64,000 nucleotides of DNA from Strobilurus pachycystidiatus (GCA_019915135.1 JAHLMK010000004.1:992001-1056000), one strand, 5' to 3'. Counted from the stretch's first letter, positions 23,704-35,825 are shown. The notes: generated by a model from the letters alone, not told the origin. Made by a program: numbers and translations.

Positions 23704-26700
23704 TCACTCGTCAGCGGAGGTCAACCAATTGACAGTTTCCGGGAACATCGTGGCCAGACGGCGGTAGATGTCCTCGATGAGATAACGGCGGATGTAGTCA
23801 ACCACCAGCCAAAGTTTCCCACCTGTGAGCTTGCGGCTGACGACGTGATAATGAGGCACTCTGCAAGGGATTCATCAGGTCACCGCTCCTACGCATTCAA
23901 CGGACAGTTACCCACATGTGAGTTGTATTTGACGAAATTCGCCTGATCCTCTCGGAGATAATTTCACCATGTAGTGGGTTTGTCTTTGCTTCCAGTGCAC
24001 ATATCGTTTCCACGAGTTCATCCATCTACACAGAGACTGTCAACGAGCGTACCGCGTCTCTATCAAACGTACACACCTTAATGTCGAAGTCATCTCTGAA
24101 TCCGATGCAGTATGTCACGCCGTAAAAGCCTGGCAGCGATACAGATATCAGACGAAGGCGGAACGGAGTGTAAATAGAACAGACCTTCGATAGACCGTAC
24201 TTTCGTCACAAGGTACCGATCTTGAAGAGGCACTCGTGCAATGGGCACAATTGATATAGACAGGAATATCTACACAACTTCGTTATCGCAATTGAGTCTT
24301 GAGTTTGCTTGAAAAACTTACCAGAAACTCCGGAAGTGCCGGCCATTGACGAATCAAGGCGATGAAGCTATGAGGCACGCCGCGACCTTCGGTGATCTTG
24401 TGGAATATGGCGCAGGTGGGTATCCGAGCAAGCTCTCTTCTTTCTGGCTCTTTGCCTTTTGGTGACACTTCATCGACGTAGTAATACGTCGAGAAGTCAT
24501 CGGAGGATGTATCATCGTCGTTATCATAAGGTTCCTCCGTAATGTCGTCCGCAATTGTATTGTCACTGGGAGTGTTCGCCTCAAGATGGATGGTGACTCT
24601 GGATTTCTCATCGCGTTGAATGAAGTCTTTGAGATTTCGCCGATTCTTGCCATCAAAATCGTCTTCCAGTCCCTTAGCCCAAGTCCAAAGAACCATGATA
24701 CTAGCACTGCTGAGGTGTTAGCATAGACCATTTCAGAGAGCAACATGTACATACATGCACAGGCCAATGGTCAAGGGTACCCAAGCACCGTGTGGAATCT
24801 TTTTCAATGCTGCAACCATGAACAACCCATCACAGAACCCCCATACAGACAGATATGCGAATGAGACAACGATGGGGAGCATCTTGACGTAGCGTATATG
24901 CACCGAAATGAGGATGCTCGTCGAGAACATGACAGTCGCAACTGCAAAGCCGTATGCGTTCGTCAATGCCGCGAGATCGGAAAAGGCCGCCACGATGATA
25001 ATCGTTCCAGTCATGAGCGCCCAGTTAACGGCCGGAATGTAGATCTGGCCTTGTATCGTTTCGGACGTGTAGATCATGCGGAGGGGAGGTAGACTCCTCA
25101 TGCTAATAACTTGTTGCAGAAGACTAAACGTGGCCGTGATCATGGCTTGGGAGGCGACGAGCTGACATAAAGAGTATGAGAGCTAGAAGCAGGTGAGAGG
25201 CAGAAAGCTTACTGTTGCGAGAAGGGCGAACAACCAAACAACCCTGTTGAGGTCTGTGAGTTGCGCTCGATCCAATGAGAAGTCCACGTACCACCATAGG
25301 GCACCATTCGTCGGTCCAGGAATGGTACGATAGAACACGTTTTCAAAGACGTTCTCTCCGTCCGTTATGAGTCTTGCACCTTGCCCAAGATAGGCGAGGA
25401 TGAGTGAAGGGTAGACGATGAACCCGAAGGACAGCTGGGCAATAGTCAGAGATATCTCGAAGAGGTGGTGGAAAGACTTGCTTGTATGGACAAGGCATTG
25501 AATTGTCCGACACTTGAGGCCATCAGTCAGTCAGATCAAAGGAACTCAGCACCATTGACTTACTTCGCGAACATAGCTTCACCTTTGATTTTGATCGGTT
25601 AGCAAGATGTAGATAGAGCTTAATGAGAGAGACTCACACCCCGTAACTGCAAGTAGAATACCGGCCAGGAGGTCGTAATTTCTAGTGCGAACGAACACTA
25701 GCCCAAGTTAAGAACGGCGAAATTTCTCAAAACCAAGGGAAAGGACGCACACATCACCGCTCTGGACGGATCAAACGCCCTGAATATGCCTGGATACGTG
25801 GTAATGTTGTAAATTCCCGTGGTTGCCAGTAGCATGAACCAGACGAAGGCGACTGGATGTAGAACTCAGAACACACAGCGTGGGAATGTACAGAATGAAC
25901 CTACTCGGTGAGAAAGTGAATGCCAATTTTGAGGTGCCGAATTGCTGAACAAAGAAGACCGCGACGAGAAAAGCCTGTTAGATGCGTTTTTGTGAGAGTT
26001 CCTGACGACAAGAGAGGAATGAAGACATACGATGGAGATGGGGATAACGTGGCCCGCAACGGATTCTTGAGCCACAGCGATACCGCCGACTGCCGAAGTA
26101 ACTGATACCGACGGAGTGAACATTCCGTCCGCCATAGTCAGCCTAAGAGACAGTATGAGTACGAGACAGAATCAAGGCGGTGACAATGGTGGATACGCAC
26201 GATGTTCCGAGTAGACACTGAGAACAAAAGATGTGTGAAAATTCCATCGCAGGTTGCAAGAGGAGAGACATACCCATATCATCAATGGCCAGCGCATCTT
26301 ATCCTTGAGGGAGGGTGTCTGACGACTAGAAGCCGCTTCTTTATAATCCATGGTGAGGGTACGGGTGAGGGCGCGGTCTGCTTCGTAATCTCTGGCGCGA
26401 GGCGGGTATAATCCTTGGTACAGCGCGAACTGGCCACCCTCCCCTGTGGAAGTCGAACTTCAACCACCGTTGATAGCATTTCTGAAGGAGGGGAACTGCA
26501 CCTTCTTGCGTTGCAAACCTCAGCGTGATGAAGACCTGAATGTGTGTCAGTTCGACCTATCGGCGAAGGCGGGGTCGTTGGAGGAAGCCACGAACATATT
26601 TCATCAAGGGAAGTAAAGAAATGGACCAAACGATGGCACTGACGCCTCCAATGATGTCCTCTGTAGGAGGTACACCACCGGTCGCCGGCCAGATCCCATT

Positions 26701-26976
26701 GAGCACGTAGAGTGGAGAGGTGCCTATGAAACAGACTTCAGACAAGGCGCGCCCTAGCTTCTTTCATTTCCACTCGCCTATATCGGAGTAGATGATGCCT
26801 GCAGAAGTCACGATCAGCAGACTTTCCAGGAAGCTCTGCGAAAAGGGCTCACCGAGCGTTTGGAAGGTAAGCGCAAAGAGAGCCGATCCAGAGAGTTGCA
26901 CCGCTGTGCGCTTGATGGGCACCCGCCCGGCTTCGAGTGCAGAGAGAGACATGGAGAAACGAAATGTCGATAGCAT
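23704..26976 (-). CDS. HAK1: HAK/KUP-type high-affinity potassium transporter
   Basis: A plasma-membrane K+ (H+ symport) transporter of roughly 800 residues with many introns. The N-terminus contains LSGSALFALTFQTLG, then after an intron GIIYSDIG, then TSPLYVLNGIWPATGG, which together make the family signature G(V/I)xYxDIGTSPLYV. PPTEDIIGGVSAIVWSISLL follows. The middle has MRSLPPLRMIYTSETIQGQI and NAYGFAVATVMFSTSILI. The cytoplasmic tail includes MDELVETICALEAKTNPLHG and ends MFPETVNWLTSADE. The first ATG is 26976, but a TATAAA on the minus strand (26991-26996) sits only 15 bases before it, so the in-frame ATG at 26952 (MSLSALEAG) may be used. Internal exon borders between 24720 and 26600 are approximate. 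Fungal HAK genes are usually induced by K+ starvation. Confidence 0.9.
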
Positions 26977-27581
26977 TTTTAGAGTCTGGATTTATAGAGA
27001 CAGTGACTTCCACTGATTACGGCTGGTGTTGGCAAACAACAGTCCACCCAACGCCATCCCTACGTGCAAGTGAATGGCGTATATCGCTCAGGGAAAGCCC
27101 CTTCAAGAACATCTCCCAAGGATATGTTCGCGTCACTGCAGAGAGATTAAGGCGATTGGGTGGATGAGCATTCCAAGCGCACGTTTACTGGATTCGATAT
27201 TGGATGCACGTAACTCTCGCACACAGCCTTCGGAGATACGCAGCATTTTTAGAGTGAGCATGTCGGATACTTGATAATGTGGCGCAGTTCCGAGGCGCGT
27301 CAAAGCCGGCTATAAAGTCAAGTAAGCAGGAAGGCATTGGCGCCTCGCAGCCCGCGGTGGCAATGGCAATCAAACTACTCTCGCCACAATTCAACTTGCA
27401 AGTTCAGAGTTCAGTGCTGAGCGCTGAGCACTGAGTACTGAGCGAGAAGCCAAATCAAATCAGTTCCCACGAGCCTCAGCCCGTGCCTTCCTTCTCCTCT
27501 GACTTGTGATTTTTCGAGTCTGCCTGTGTCTCCTCAATTCCTCTCTTTTCCGGCGCCGAGGAGCTGTTTGTGGCGGGCAAA

Positions 27582-28547
27582 ATGTCTTTTTTCAATTCAA
27601 TTGGGTGCGCGCGCCGTCGGGAGACGAGGACAGGGTCCGACTGACACGGCTCGCAGGCGGTCGATGACCAGGGCTCCCCGCAATCCCAAGCGCTCACCGA
27701 CGCCGACGTCGGCAACATTCGCACCAGTGGACTATCCTCCGAATTCTGCGCCGGGATCCCCTGTGGTGACGACGTCGCAGCAGCCAAAGCCATTGTACCT
27801 ATGCAGCCCGTTTGTCGAGGCCGCCCTGGTCAAGGGCAACTTCAAGACGATTGTAATGCTGCCAAAATACGTGGATATCATGGAATGGGTTGCTGTAAAC
27901 AGTGCGTCTCGCTGTCGCTGCCGCCCACTGCAGCTTACGCCGATCTAGTCTTCGACTTTTACACCAACTTGAACGAGTTCTATGGCGTGCTGACTGAATG
28001 CTGCACCCAGCATACGTGCCCGACGATGTCTGCCGGCTCTGTGTACGCTTCCTTCCCTTATGCTTCTTCTATAGCTTACATCTATCAACAGTCTAAACTA
28101 TACGTGGATCAATCAGGACCGGAAGAGCGTGCAACTACCAGCCCCCACTTACATCGACTACGTGATGACCTGGGCGCAGAACCTCATAGACGATGAAGCG
28201 ACATTCCCCACAAAGTCGGGTGCGTTCGGTCCCTTCCCACACACCCTCCGAACCTCATTACATACGCCGAAGGTCACGACTTTCCCCAAACCTTTCCATC
28301 AACAGTCAAGCACGTCTACCGGCAGCTGTTACGCGTCTTTGCGCACATCTATCACGCGCACTACCACCAGATCCTGCACCTTCGCTCAGAACCGCATTTC
28401 AACAGCCTTTTCGCCCACTTCCTTGCTTTCGGCCGCGAGTATGAGCTTCTCGAGATGAAGGATCTAAAAGGCTCTGCCTCGGCTCCTGTCGGCGTCGGCG
28501 CTCTTTGGGACCGGTGGCGCGATATGGGGATTTTAGAAGGCCACTGA
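27582..28547 (+). CDS. MOB2: MOB2-like NDR-kinase activator, copy A
   Basis: Five exons (27582-27604, 27657-27901, 27949-28042, 28092-28219, 28273-28547) encode 254 residues. MOB proteins bind and activate NDR/LATS kinases; fungal Mob2 partners Orb6/Cbk1/COT1 in polarity and morphogenesis. After MSFFNSIG and a short disordered basic region (NPKRSPTPTS) come KPLYLCSPFVEAALVKGNFK, LPKYVDIMEWVAVN, FYGVLTECC, CPTMSAG, YTWINQDR, VMTWAQNLIDDEATFP and FAHIYHAHYHQILHLRSEPH, the conserved Mob1/phocein core with its Cys and His zinc ligands. It ends WRDMGILEGH. The first intron lies after the sixth to eighth codon, as in copy B. The 5' flank (27415-27447) has several near copies of CTGAGC. A second MOB2 gene lies inverted at 34576-35538. 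Confidence 0.88.
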
Positions 28548-29425
28548 TCTTCCAAATATTACAGTTTGTTTGAGATCTGGTATCTCATGGACCCTCATCT
28601 ACTCTGTGTTCTTCTGCAGCATCCTTTTGTCTAGCTCTGTAGCCAACCACAACATCTATGATACCGACCCTCTAATACTCCATTCGCTACATTGGGAGCG
28701 ATCTTCGTCGTTGCTCACTTCTAGAAGTTCTAGTGTGGTTTCGTGGCAGCAGATGAGGCGAGGACACATGGGCCTTTGGTCGGCGTTCACAATGGTACCT
28801 CCACGAGCTCCGCGGTTTACCGGTCAGATGCTAGTAGACCGATGTTTGTTGTATGATTGACCCGACCGGAAGTATGAATGACAGTCTTGGCACCCCTCCG
28901 CGGACCTCATTCTTCGGTCTCTCATAAATGGCCAGGACCCACTCGTGAATGACACGCTCACGTAGATACTAGGATAGAGAAGTGATAGAGACAGCACCGG
29001 CATACAGAGCTCGCACCGGGCGGAAACGATTGACCGGACGAACGGTCCGGTATCCTTCACCCCTTGTGCCTTGCTGCTTAATCTATGGTCGATGATTTCT
29101 GTAATCTGGAGAGGAAGGCCGGCCAAGATATCCCAGTGGACTGCCCACAGTTGCACTTCAAACATGACTGTTTGCACTCATCATCCATGTAAGCATGAGT
29201 TGACTTGGTCGCGAACAGAAATCGGCCTCATTTTGACGAAACAGCTTCATCGTACGGTAATGTCGCTATTCCTACAGTCCAAAATTGTGTAAGTTTGTAG
29301 GTACGATGTACGGGAAGTGAAGGTATAGTTGTATTAAATAAAAGGGCACATCAAGAAAACCATTAAAAGGGACGGGTATCTTAAACATCATATTTTGGCT
29401 CTAACAACGCCAACTCAATGATCCT
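28548..29425. other. Convergent intergenic region
   Basis: It lies between the 3' ends of MOB2 copy A and the secreted-protein gene. A minus-strand frame across 28824-29177 has no family resemblance. AT-rich stretches near 29330-29400 probably belong to the 3' UTR of the secreted-protein gene. No gene is seen. Confidence 0.45.
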
Positions 29426-30220
29426 TTAGTAGGCGCTGAGAGCAGTGTAGTAGGCGTTGTTGACGGAGGAGGGAGAGGTGGAATCGTCCCAGTTGGATCC
29501 ACCAACGACAACGGTGTTGCTGCCGACATCGCTGCCAGAGAAGCCGAAGTCATCCTGATGAAAGGGTAAGTTGGGATGGAAGAAGTTCTTTGTCCGAGTA
29601 TCACTCACAGTAGACAATGAGCCGTCAGAGCTGAAGAAGTCGCCGTAGTGGCTGGCGATGGATGAGTCGTAGCCAGGTTGGTAGCCGGAGGTGCGTCTCA
29701 GATCGCCACTGAATGAACCGAGGCTTGCGTAGAACTGCTGGAAGCTGGAAAGAAATAGATGAGGTCCCAGAGACTTGACCGGTTTGATTGCTACTTACAC
29801 GATGGTCTGGGTCTCAACCTCGCAGACTTGCTCAGTGATGATGCTGCAGAATATGATCAGTCAATGATGATAGAGTTGGTGGAACAGGACGGACCGCTTG
29901 GCCATCTCCTGGAGAACGACAAGGCGCTGCTGGATGATCTCGATGGACTGAGAATGGCAAACGACCGATGATTCCTCGACAACAGTCTGCTGGAAGTTGA
30001 AGTTGGCGAAGTCGGACGATCCGTAGAAGTTGTCGAAGTTGTCGAGGGAGCTGTAGCCTCCCCAGTTGTTGAACGAGATGTCCGAATAACGGGCCGCTAG
30101 TTGGGTGATCAATGACGCAAGCGAAGTAGCAGAGCGAAAGAACGTACAGACGGGGCCAGCAGCAGCTCCGCTGACAAGGAGAGCGAGAGAGACGAAAGGA
30201 AGAGCGATCTTGGCAAACAT
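29426..30220 (-). CDS. Small secreted protein of unknown function
   Basis: The ATG at 30220 starts a clear signal peptide (MFAKIALPFVSLALLVSGAAAG). After a first intron ending CTAG the mature part continues ARYSDISFNNWGGYSSL, rich in Asn, Phe, Ser and Tyr. A helical middle follows (VVCHSQSIEIIQQRLVVLQE, then IITEQVCEVETQTIV), then a Gly/Ser-rich tail (DDFGFSGSDVGSNTVVVGG) ending YYTALSAY. Two cysteines lie in the helical part. I recall similar short secreted proteins in mushroom-forming fungi, none with a known role. An ATG further upstream would spoil the signal peptide. The 5' leader seems to carry its own intron (30238-30290, GTAAGA...TTAG), and a TATAAAA on the minus strand lies at 30446-30452. 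The regular structure and strong core promoter suggest high expression. Confidence 0.75.
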
Positions 30221-30445
30221 GATGTTTAAGAGATGGTCTAAGCAAGACATCACTATGAGAGGGTTTGAGAGCGAAGATTGTCGGTCTTACTTTTTGAAGT
30301 AGGAGGCCTAAAAATGTCAAAGGACGGTGAAGGGTGTAAGGATTGAAGGATGAAGAGGCGACCTGGCCCGAGTGTGAAGAACGAAGAAGGAGAAGTTGAG
30401 TGAAGAAGAAAGCGAATGATGGTGTTGAGGACCTTGCACTGCACA

Positions 30446-30452
30446 TTTTATA
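30446..30452 (-). promoter_or_regulatory. TATA box of the secreted-protein gene
   Basis: TATAAAA on the minus strand, 226 bases before the ATG. The distance fits because a 53-nt leader intron (30238-30290) lies between. Confidence 0.5.
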
Positions 30453-32925
30453 CGGTGAGCAGCAGTGTCGTAAGATGGTGTATCTTGCTCGAAGAAGGAG
30501 TAATTGCTGTGTTTGAGAGGTCAGTTTGATGAGGATCAGTATCCAGTTTGCTGGGTTGTCAGATTGAATGAACGAGAGGTGACTGGTTGCCACGCTTGCA
30601 TCCCGCTGAACATGGTAGACGGCGCTTGAAGTCGATTACAATCATTGTGGCGCACCTAAATCGCCGCACCGCAACAAAATCTGTATTTTTCTGTTCTCGC
30701 AACAGGATTGTCAAACTCGAGTATGTTCGAGTCGTAAAATATTGCGACGATACGGGTGCAGCGCTTGGCCAGAGGCTGAGCTAGAATTGGGAAAGTTCCT
30801 CGGACACAGCGTCAATGGAAACACCAGAGAACGCGGTACTGTCCATCAAGCTGTTGGATTTCATCGCAAAAACGATGCGCCCAAGGATGTGCTGACAGCC
30901 GGCGCGCAAGAGAGGAAGAAGCGGTGATAATCATCGCCCGCTGATGCTGGGAAGAGAAACATCGGAAGCGCCACCGGTGACAAGCGCAACCATGTTGGTA
31001 TGTCTCCTGTCCGTGGTGCGCGAGCTGGCGTGCATGAAGATCTGCAAAAGGATCCTTACCAGCTGTTACTGTCAGATCTGGAAACGTTCTCAGCGCAGAA
31101 ATCACTGGCAGTTCCGCGATTCTAGGAAGTATCGTTCGTCCAGCTCCCAGCGTCGCGTCCGAAGCACAAGATCGAAAAATCGAAGACGGGAAATACATCC
31201 AAATAAAGGTAAGCCACCTAGAGAGCCGTGTCAGCGTTGCTTTACCCCAGTGACATTGCGCAGATTGTCTAAAACGGGGAGGGAACGTACGTACCGAACT
31301 ATTGGGCCTTTGACAGTGTTGGCAAGGCCATACGTGCGTATGTTTCAACATTGAGAATGGCACCATCACAAGTTTCGAACATCAATCAACGGAGGACCGC
31401 TTTGGAGGATTACGAGTGCACAGCCGTGTACGTCGAGGTACTCAAAGAACCTGTTCTGATGAGGAATCTCCCACGCTCCGAAGAGCTTGGCATCAGCTCA
31501 AAGCATGTAGTTCAAAACATGTAGTTCAGAACAATCTCAGTGATCATCATACTGCACAGGCTGTGAGCCAACGACTGCAGGATACGTTCCATCCACCAGT
31601 GTGACACTTCGAGTCGTGGTTGCTCGATGCCCGTAGCTATGGTGGGGCATCACGTCAGACTCGATAGGCCATAAGCGTCTGTCACCAGTCTCATTTGACC
31701 GACACTTCATGGCGGGCTTAATGAAAATGGCCGCCAGCGCTTATTTTGTACTGAACGGCTGTCGCCTGCCAGTTAGTAGATCAAGTTACCAGTGAGTGAA
31801 CTTGATCGAGTCTGCCAGTGCCTGAGGGAGACTAGCCAATTGGCGAACGACGCACGGTCGTTGATGAACGACGTGCATCAATCGGCGGTCTCGGATATGC
31901 GATGGGATATGGGTATCTAGCGAGCCTCCCATGATCTTGACTCACGGTACGTTTTTGGAAGGCTGTCGGAATACTAGAATTTATACTGCCATGGAAAGTC
32001 GGCCCCAAAAGCGACATCTCAAGTCCAGGTCTCTTGAAGACTGAAGCTCGGTCTCTTCGAGTGACACTAGATCTACCCGTATCGTCATTGCATCAGTGGC
32101 GCTGTACTTGGAATTTGTGTGGAAAACCCAAAAGAGAGTAGATTTCGACGAGGACTTGCTCGTGATAGCTATCTAAGAGCATTCTAGATTCCACGAGAGT
32201 ATATGTCGTTGATAAAGTACCAAAGTAGATACGAGAGGATTTTTACTCACTATATCGCCGACACGCCTACAAGAATGAAGCTGCCGAGGTCATAGCCATT
32301 CCCTCGTCACTATGGTGGGAATTGCGAGCTCGAGTCCGGTCAAATCAGCGAGCTGTCATGCGCTGAGGGTTCAAGAAGACCTTGAAAATGCGTGGCAGCC
32401 TTTGAAATCGCAGTTGCCGAGATACTACCACAGTCTACCAGGGTGTAGAACGTCAACATCGAGAGATTCAGGACTGGCAAGGCCGACAGTGAAGCTGACA
32501 AGAGCAGATTTAGATGCGAAGATCCAGAGATATATGGGTGTATGTCAATGGCTGACTGGTGGTGAAACTAGTGAAATAAGACAAAGAGCAAAGTCAGTAA
32601 ATGTAAGCTAAAGAAAGCGTACTGTAAGCGCTGCAAATTCTCCTGAAAGGATGCAGAACAGGCAGAACACGGCGGGGAGTCAATTGTAGTCGCAGATGAA
32701 GCTTTGAGGTAGTTCGCTCCCAAGAGCCGTAGGACATTAAAGAGAATTCAGAGACAGCTTAAGAACTTGGCAGCCTTGGCCAAAGACATGTTTAGACCTG
32801 ATGAGCACGCGACGCAATGCTGTGCCAATGCTTACACATGTTTGCTCGCAGCCGAAAGAGGCAACCAAGCAAGCCTAACTTACAAGCTTACCATCGGCTC
32901 AGACAGTGACCACGACTATCCAGAC
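30453..32925. other. Gene-poor region with decayed coding-like stretches
   Basis: No intact gene is recognised in about 2.4 kb. On the minus strand near 31200-31400 short pieces such as VETYARMALPTLSKAQ look coding-like but are separated by stops. On the plus strand 32312-32790 has pieces such as KLTRADLDAKIQRYMG, a CxxC (YCKRCKF) and ADEALR interrupted by stops. They might be upstream exons of the RING-like gene or the remains of another gene or element. No terminal repeats or transposase motif were found. Confidence 0.4.
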
Positions 32926-34460
32926 ATGGAGCCCATATTCGCCCCAGCGACAGCTCTAGACATGTCCCCGCAACCTAACATTCCGCGAATTCGTCGACTG
33001 GACGAGGTTGAGGTCATCGACGTCGACGAATGGACGGATGAGCGCCCCGCTCAGCGCCGACGAATGTCGCCCAACATCATCGATCTAATAGACAGCGACG
33101 TTGAGGAAATAGAGCAGCCCACTGCGTCGGGCAGCGGATTGTCTGGCCGAGGTACGCTGTTGATGTCAATGTCCCCAGAGTTCGCCACTCAACTTTTCCA
33201 GCAGACTCGCGAGCCCGCCGTCGGTATTTCTCTCCGCCTCCACCAGACGACGAAATCGAGATTATCCCGACCGTGCCAGCTATCCCAGACCGCTACATTC
33301 GGCAGCTCCCCATGCGTCGGCATCCGCCGCAACATCCAATACCCAACCCTGTCATTGCCAATCCATTACCCTCCGAATTCGAAAGACTCCTTACTCGCCC
33401 AAACTCGCGCAATGTGTCCGTGCATCCTCCCATGCGCGTCCAGGCTGTGCGGCGGCCCAACACTCCCAATATGCGATTAGGCGGAGCTCTCATTACCGAC
33501 TACCAAGCTGCTCGCGCGGAACGCCGTCGCGAAGCCGAAGCCAGGCGCCAACAGGAGGTACAGCATGGCTTCAGAGCCAACAGGCGTCGACCGTTGCCTC
33601 ATGGACGTGGCGGAGCGCGTCTCTTGGCCCTCGCCGGCTTCGTGGAGAATCTTGGGCACTTCGACGACGACATGGATCTTCCGATGGGTATCTTCGACTA
33701 TCCCGAGCATTACGAGACTTTCGAGCGCATGCGTGCCGAGTACCTTGGGATTCCTGGTCCTAGTCAGGAAGTGCACTACAAGCAGGAGTATACACATCCC
33801 AGACCTCCCGATCCTGGCTTCACTTTCGACTTTGCCCCCGCACCAGATGCCCCTTCGACATTCCCTATTACCTCTAAGTCGAACCCGATCGTTATTGACG
33901 ACGACGACGACGAAGAGGTGAATGTTGCTACCTCCCAAGCATCCACTTCGTCGTCCGCTCCTACCACGCTGGTTACCACGCTTGTATGTGCCGACTGCGG
34001 TGATCCTCTCGTCATGGGAGTCACGGGCACGGCAGAAGAGGAACAGAGCCACCGAATCTGGTCTCTGCGATGCGGACACCTGATCGACGGCAAATGCGCG
34101 AAAAAGCTGTCTGTGCCTTTGGTGGAGTCGGCAGGTGAATTGAATCAGGTTGTGGATCGGAAAGGGAAGGGGAAGGCAGTGGAACCGGATGTACGTCCTG
34201 TGGCGGATGCCCAGAATCCCGTTCGCGCCAGGTTGCGCTCGCACCAGTCTGGAGGCTCGTATATCGGGAGTTCGATCAACGCTGGGCTCGAGAAGATGTC
34301 TTCGTATCTGAAGAAGCGGAAAGGAAAGGCAAAGGCGGAGACTTATCAGTGGATGTGTCCCGTGGAGGGGTGCGGGCGTCTGCACACCAGTGTCAAGACC
34401 GACGGGGAGTGGGGCCCAGATAAGACTGGAAGCGATGGCATTATCGGTGTCTTTGTCTAG
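32926..34460 (+). CDS. RING-like cysteine-rich protein with SUMO-interacting-like motifs
   Basis: Exons 32926-33151 and 33202-34460 give 494 residues if the ATG at 32926 (MEPIFAPATALDM) is the start; an upstream extension cannot be excluded. The first third is acidic with EVEVIDVDEW and PNIIDLIDSDVEEIE; with NPIVIDDDDDEE further on these resemble SUMO-interacting motifs (hydrophobic core next to acidic residues). A basic, Pro-rich middle has RAERRREAEARRQQ. The C-terminal part has a RING-like arrangement: VCADCGDPLV, WSLRCGHLIDGKCAKK, and a final WMCPVEGCGRLH. The Cys/His spacing resembles a degenerate RING, which would suggest a SUMO-targeted ubiquitin ligase, but the long insertion between the halves is unusual. 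Function is therefore inferred only. Confidence 0.65.
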
Positions 34461-34575
34461 TGCTCAGATTCAGATCCTCAATCGCAATCGCGTTGCATGT
34501 GTACAGATAGCATCAATTCCCGTCCATTGTAAAGTATAACATGTGCGCTGTCCTTGTGGGTATACGATAAACATC

Positions 34576-35538
34576 CTAAGCCTCCAGAATACCTGAATTT
34601 CTCCAGCGTTCCCAGAGCAAACCGACGCCTACTGGCGCGTTGGGATCGCCCTTGATGTCCTTGACGTCTAAGATCTCGTATTTCCATCCAAACGCGAGGA
34701 AGTGGGCGAATAGCGAGTTGAAATGCGGCTCGGAACGCAGGTGGAGGATCTCTGGATAATGGGCGTGATATATGTGCGCGAATATGCGAAGGAGCTGGCG
34801 GTAGACGTGCTTCACTGTTGCAGGGAACGTTTGGGAGAATTGTTGGCCTGGAGATGAAGGGGTCAGTTGGATCTGTGCGCTGGAATGGAGCCTGGGACGG
34901 ACCGGATTTCGATGGAAAGACGTTCTCGTCGTCGAGGAGGGTTTGTATGGAGGACATGACGGAATCGATGTAGTTTGGCGCGGAGAGGCTGACTTGCTTG
35001 CGGTCCTGGTTCGTCCACAGATAATTTAGGCTTGTGAATCAGACATTAGTCCGGATGACGGCAGGTGATGATGGGAAGAATGCCTACTTGTTTCCCGCCG
35101 ACATCGTCGGGCAGCTCTGCCCTGTGCAACGCTCTGATATCACACCGTAGAACTCGTTGAGATGCGTGTAAAAGTCGTGCACTGCCGCATCGGTAAGTCA
35201 ATAGAGAAGAGGATAGCGGGCAGCGTATACGCACTGTTGACAGCGACCCATTCCATGATGTCGACATACTTCGGGAGCATCACGATGGTCTTGAAGTTGC
35301 CCTTCACCAGCGCGGAGTCTGCGAACGGGCTGCACAGGTAGAGTGGCTTTGGAGCGCCGGTCCCGTCTTCGCTTGGCGGTGCGTCGCCCCGCGTCTGCGA
35401 GTTGTTGCGCGACAGGGAGCCCGATGTCGGCGTCGGCGAGCGCTTCGAGCGGTTGGGCTGGCGGCTTTTGTTGCTGTTGAATGTGATCAGTGGCCTGTCT
35501 ACACTGTCGAACGGAAGGCTGTACCCAAAGAAGGACAT
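34576..35538 (-). CDS. MOB2: MOB2-like NDR-kinase activator, copy B
   Basis: Inverted paralogue of the gene at 27582, starting MSFF at 35538 and ending SGILEA. If an intron of about 53 nt is removed after the fourth to fifth codon (GTACAG...ACAG), the N-terminus reads MSFFGNKSRQPNRSKRSPTPTS, which aligns with copy A, whose first intron sits at the same place. Without that intron the frame also stays open. The core shows KPLYLCSPFADSALVKGNFK, LPKYVDIMEWVAVN, VKHVYRQLLRIFAHIYHAHY and SEPHFNSLFAHFLAFG, nearly identical to copy A. Differences cluster in the disordered N-terminal part and near the C-terminus (KYEILDVKDIKGDPN against EYELLEMKDLKGSAS). No lesion is seen. Two MOB2 genes may serve different NDR kinases or stages. 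Confidence 0.87.
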
Positions 35539-35825
35539 TGCACGGGAGAAAGACGCGTATAGGAGGAAGACGGAGGTGGAAGTAGAGTCGCAGGATGGGA
35601 TCCAGGATCTGAATTTGGTGATTCCTCGCCATCTGATTGCCATATTGGGAACCCACCGCCAAGACGACCAACGTCATGCGAACCTGAACGCGTTGCTAAG
35701 TAGCGTGGTCTCAGATAATACGGCACCGGTGTTCGCTTTTTACTGACCACTCTTCGGTCTTCGAGGATCGGCATACAGATGGGCGAGGTTGTTAACAGTC
35801 TCACTACGCTAACATCACAGTTTTA

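Noticed and set aside
27415..27447. Near repeats of CTGAGC before MOB2 copy A considered as an operator or CRISPR-like array
   Set aside because: The units are too short, irregular and unspaced, so they are treated as simple repetitive sequence.
29832..30593. Minus-strand frame of 253 codons over the secreted-protein gene
   Set aside because: It runs through the introns and signal-peptide exon of the secreted protein in another frame and has no family resemblance.
30812..31369. Minus-strand frame of 185 codons
   Set aside because: It is rich in His, Arg, Trp and Cys, with no domain pattern, and coding-like pieces lie in other frames of the same stretch.
33477..34385. Minus-strand open frame of 302 codons
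   Set aside because: It is exactly antisense to the RING-like gene; its Arg/His-rich composition is that of a shadow frame.
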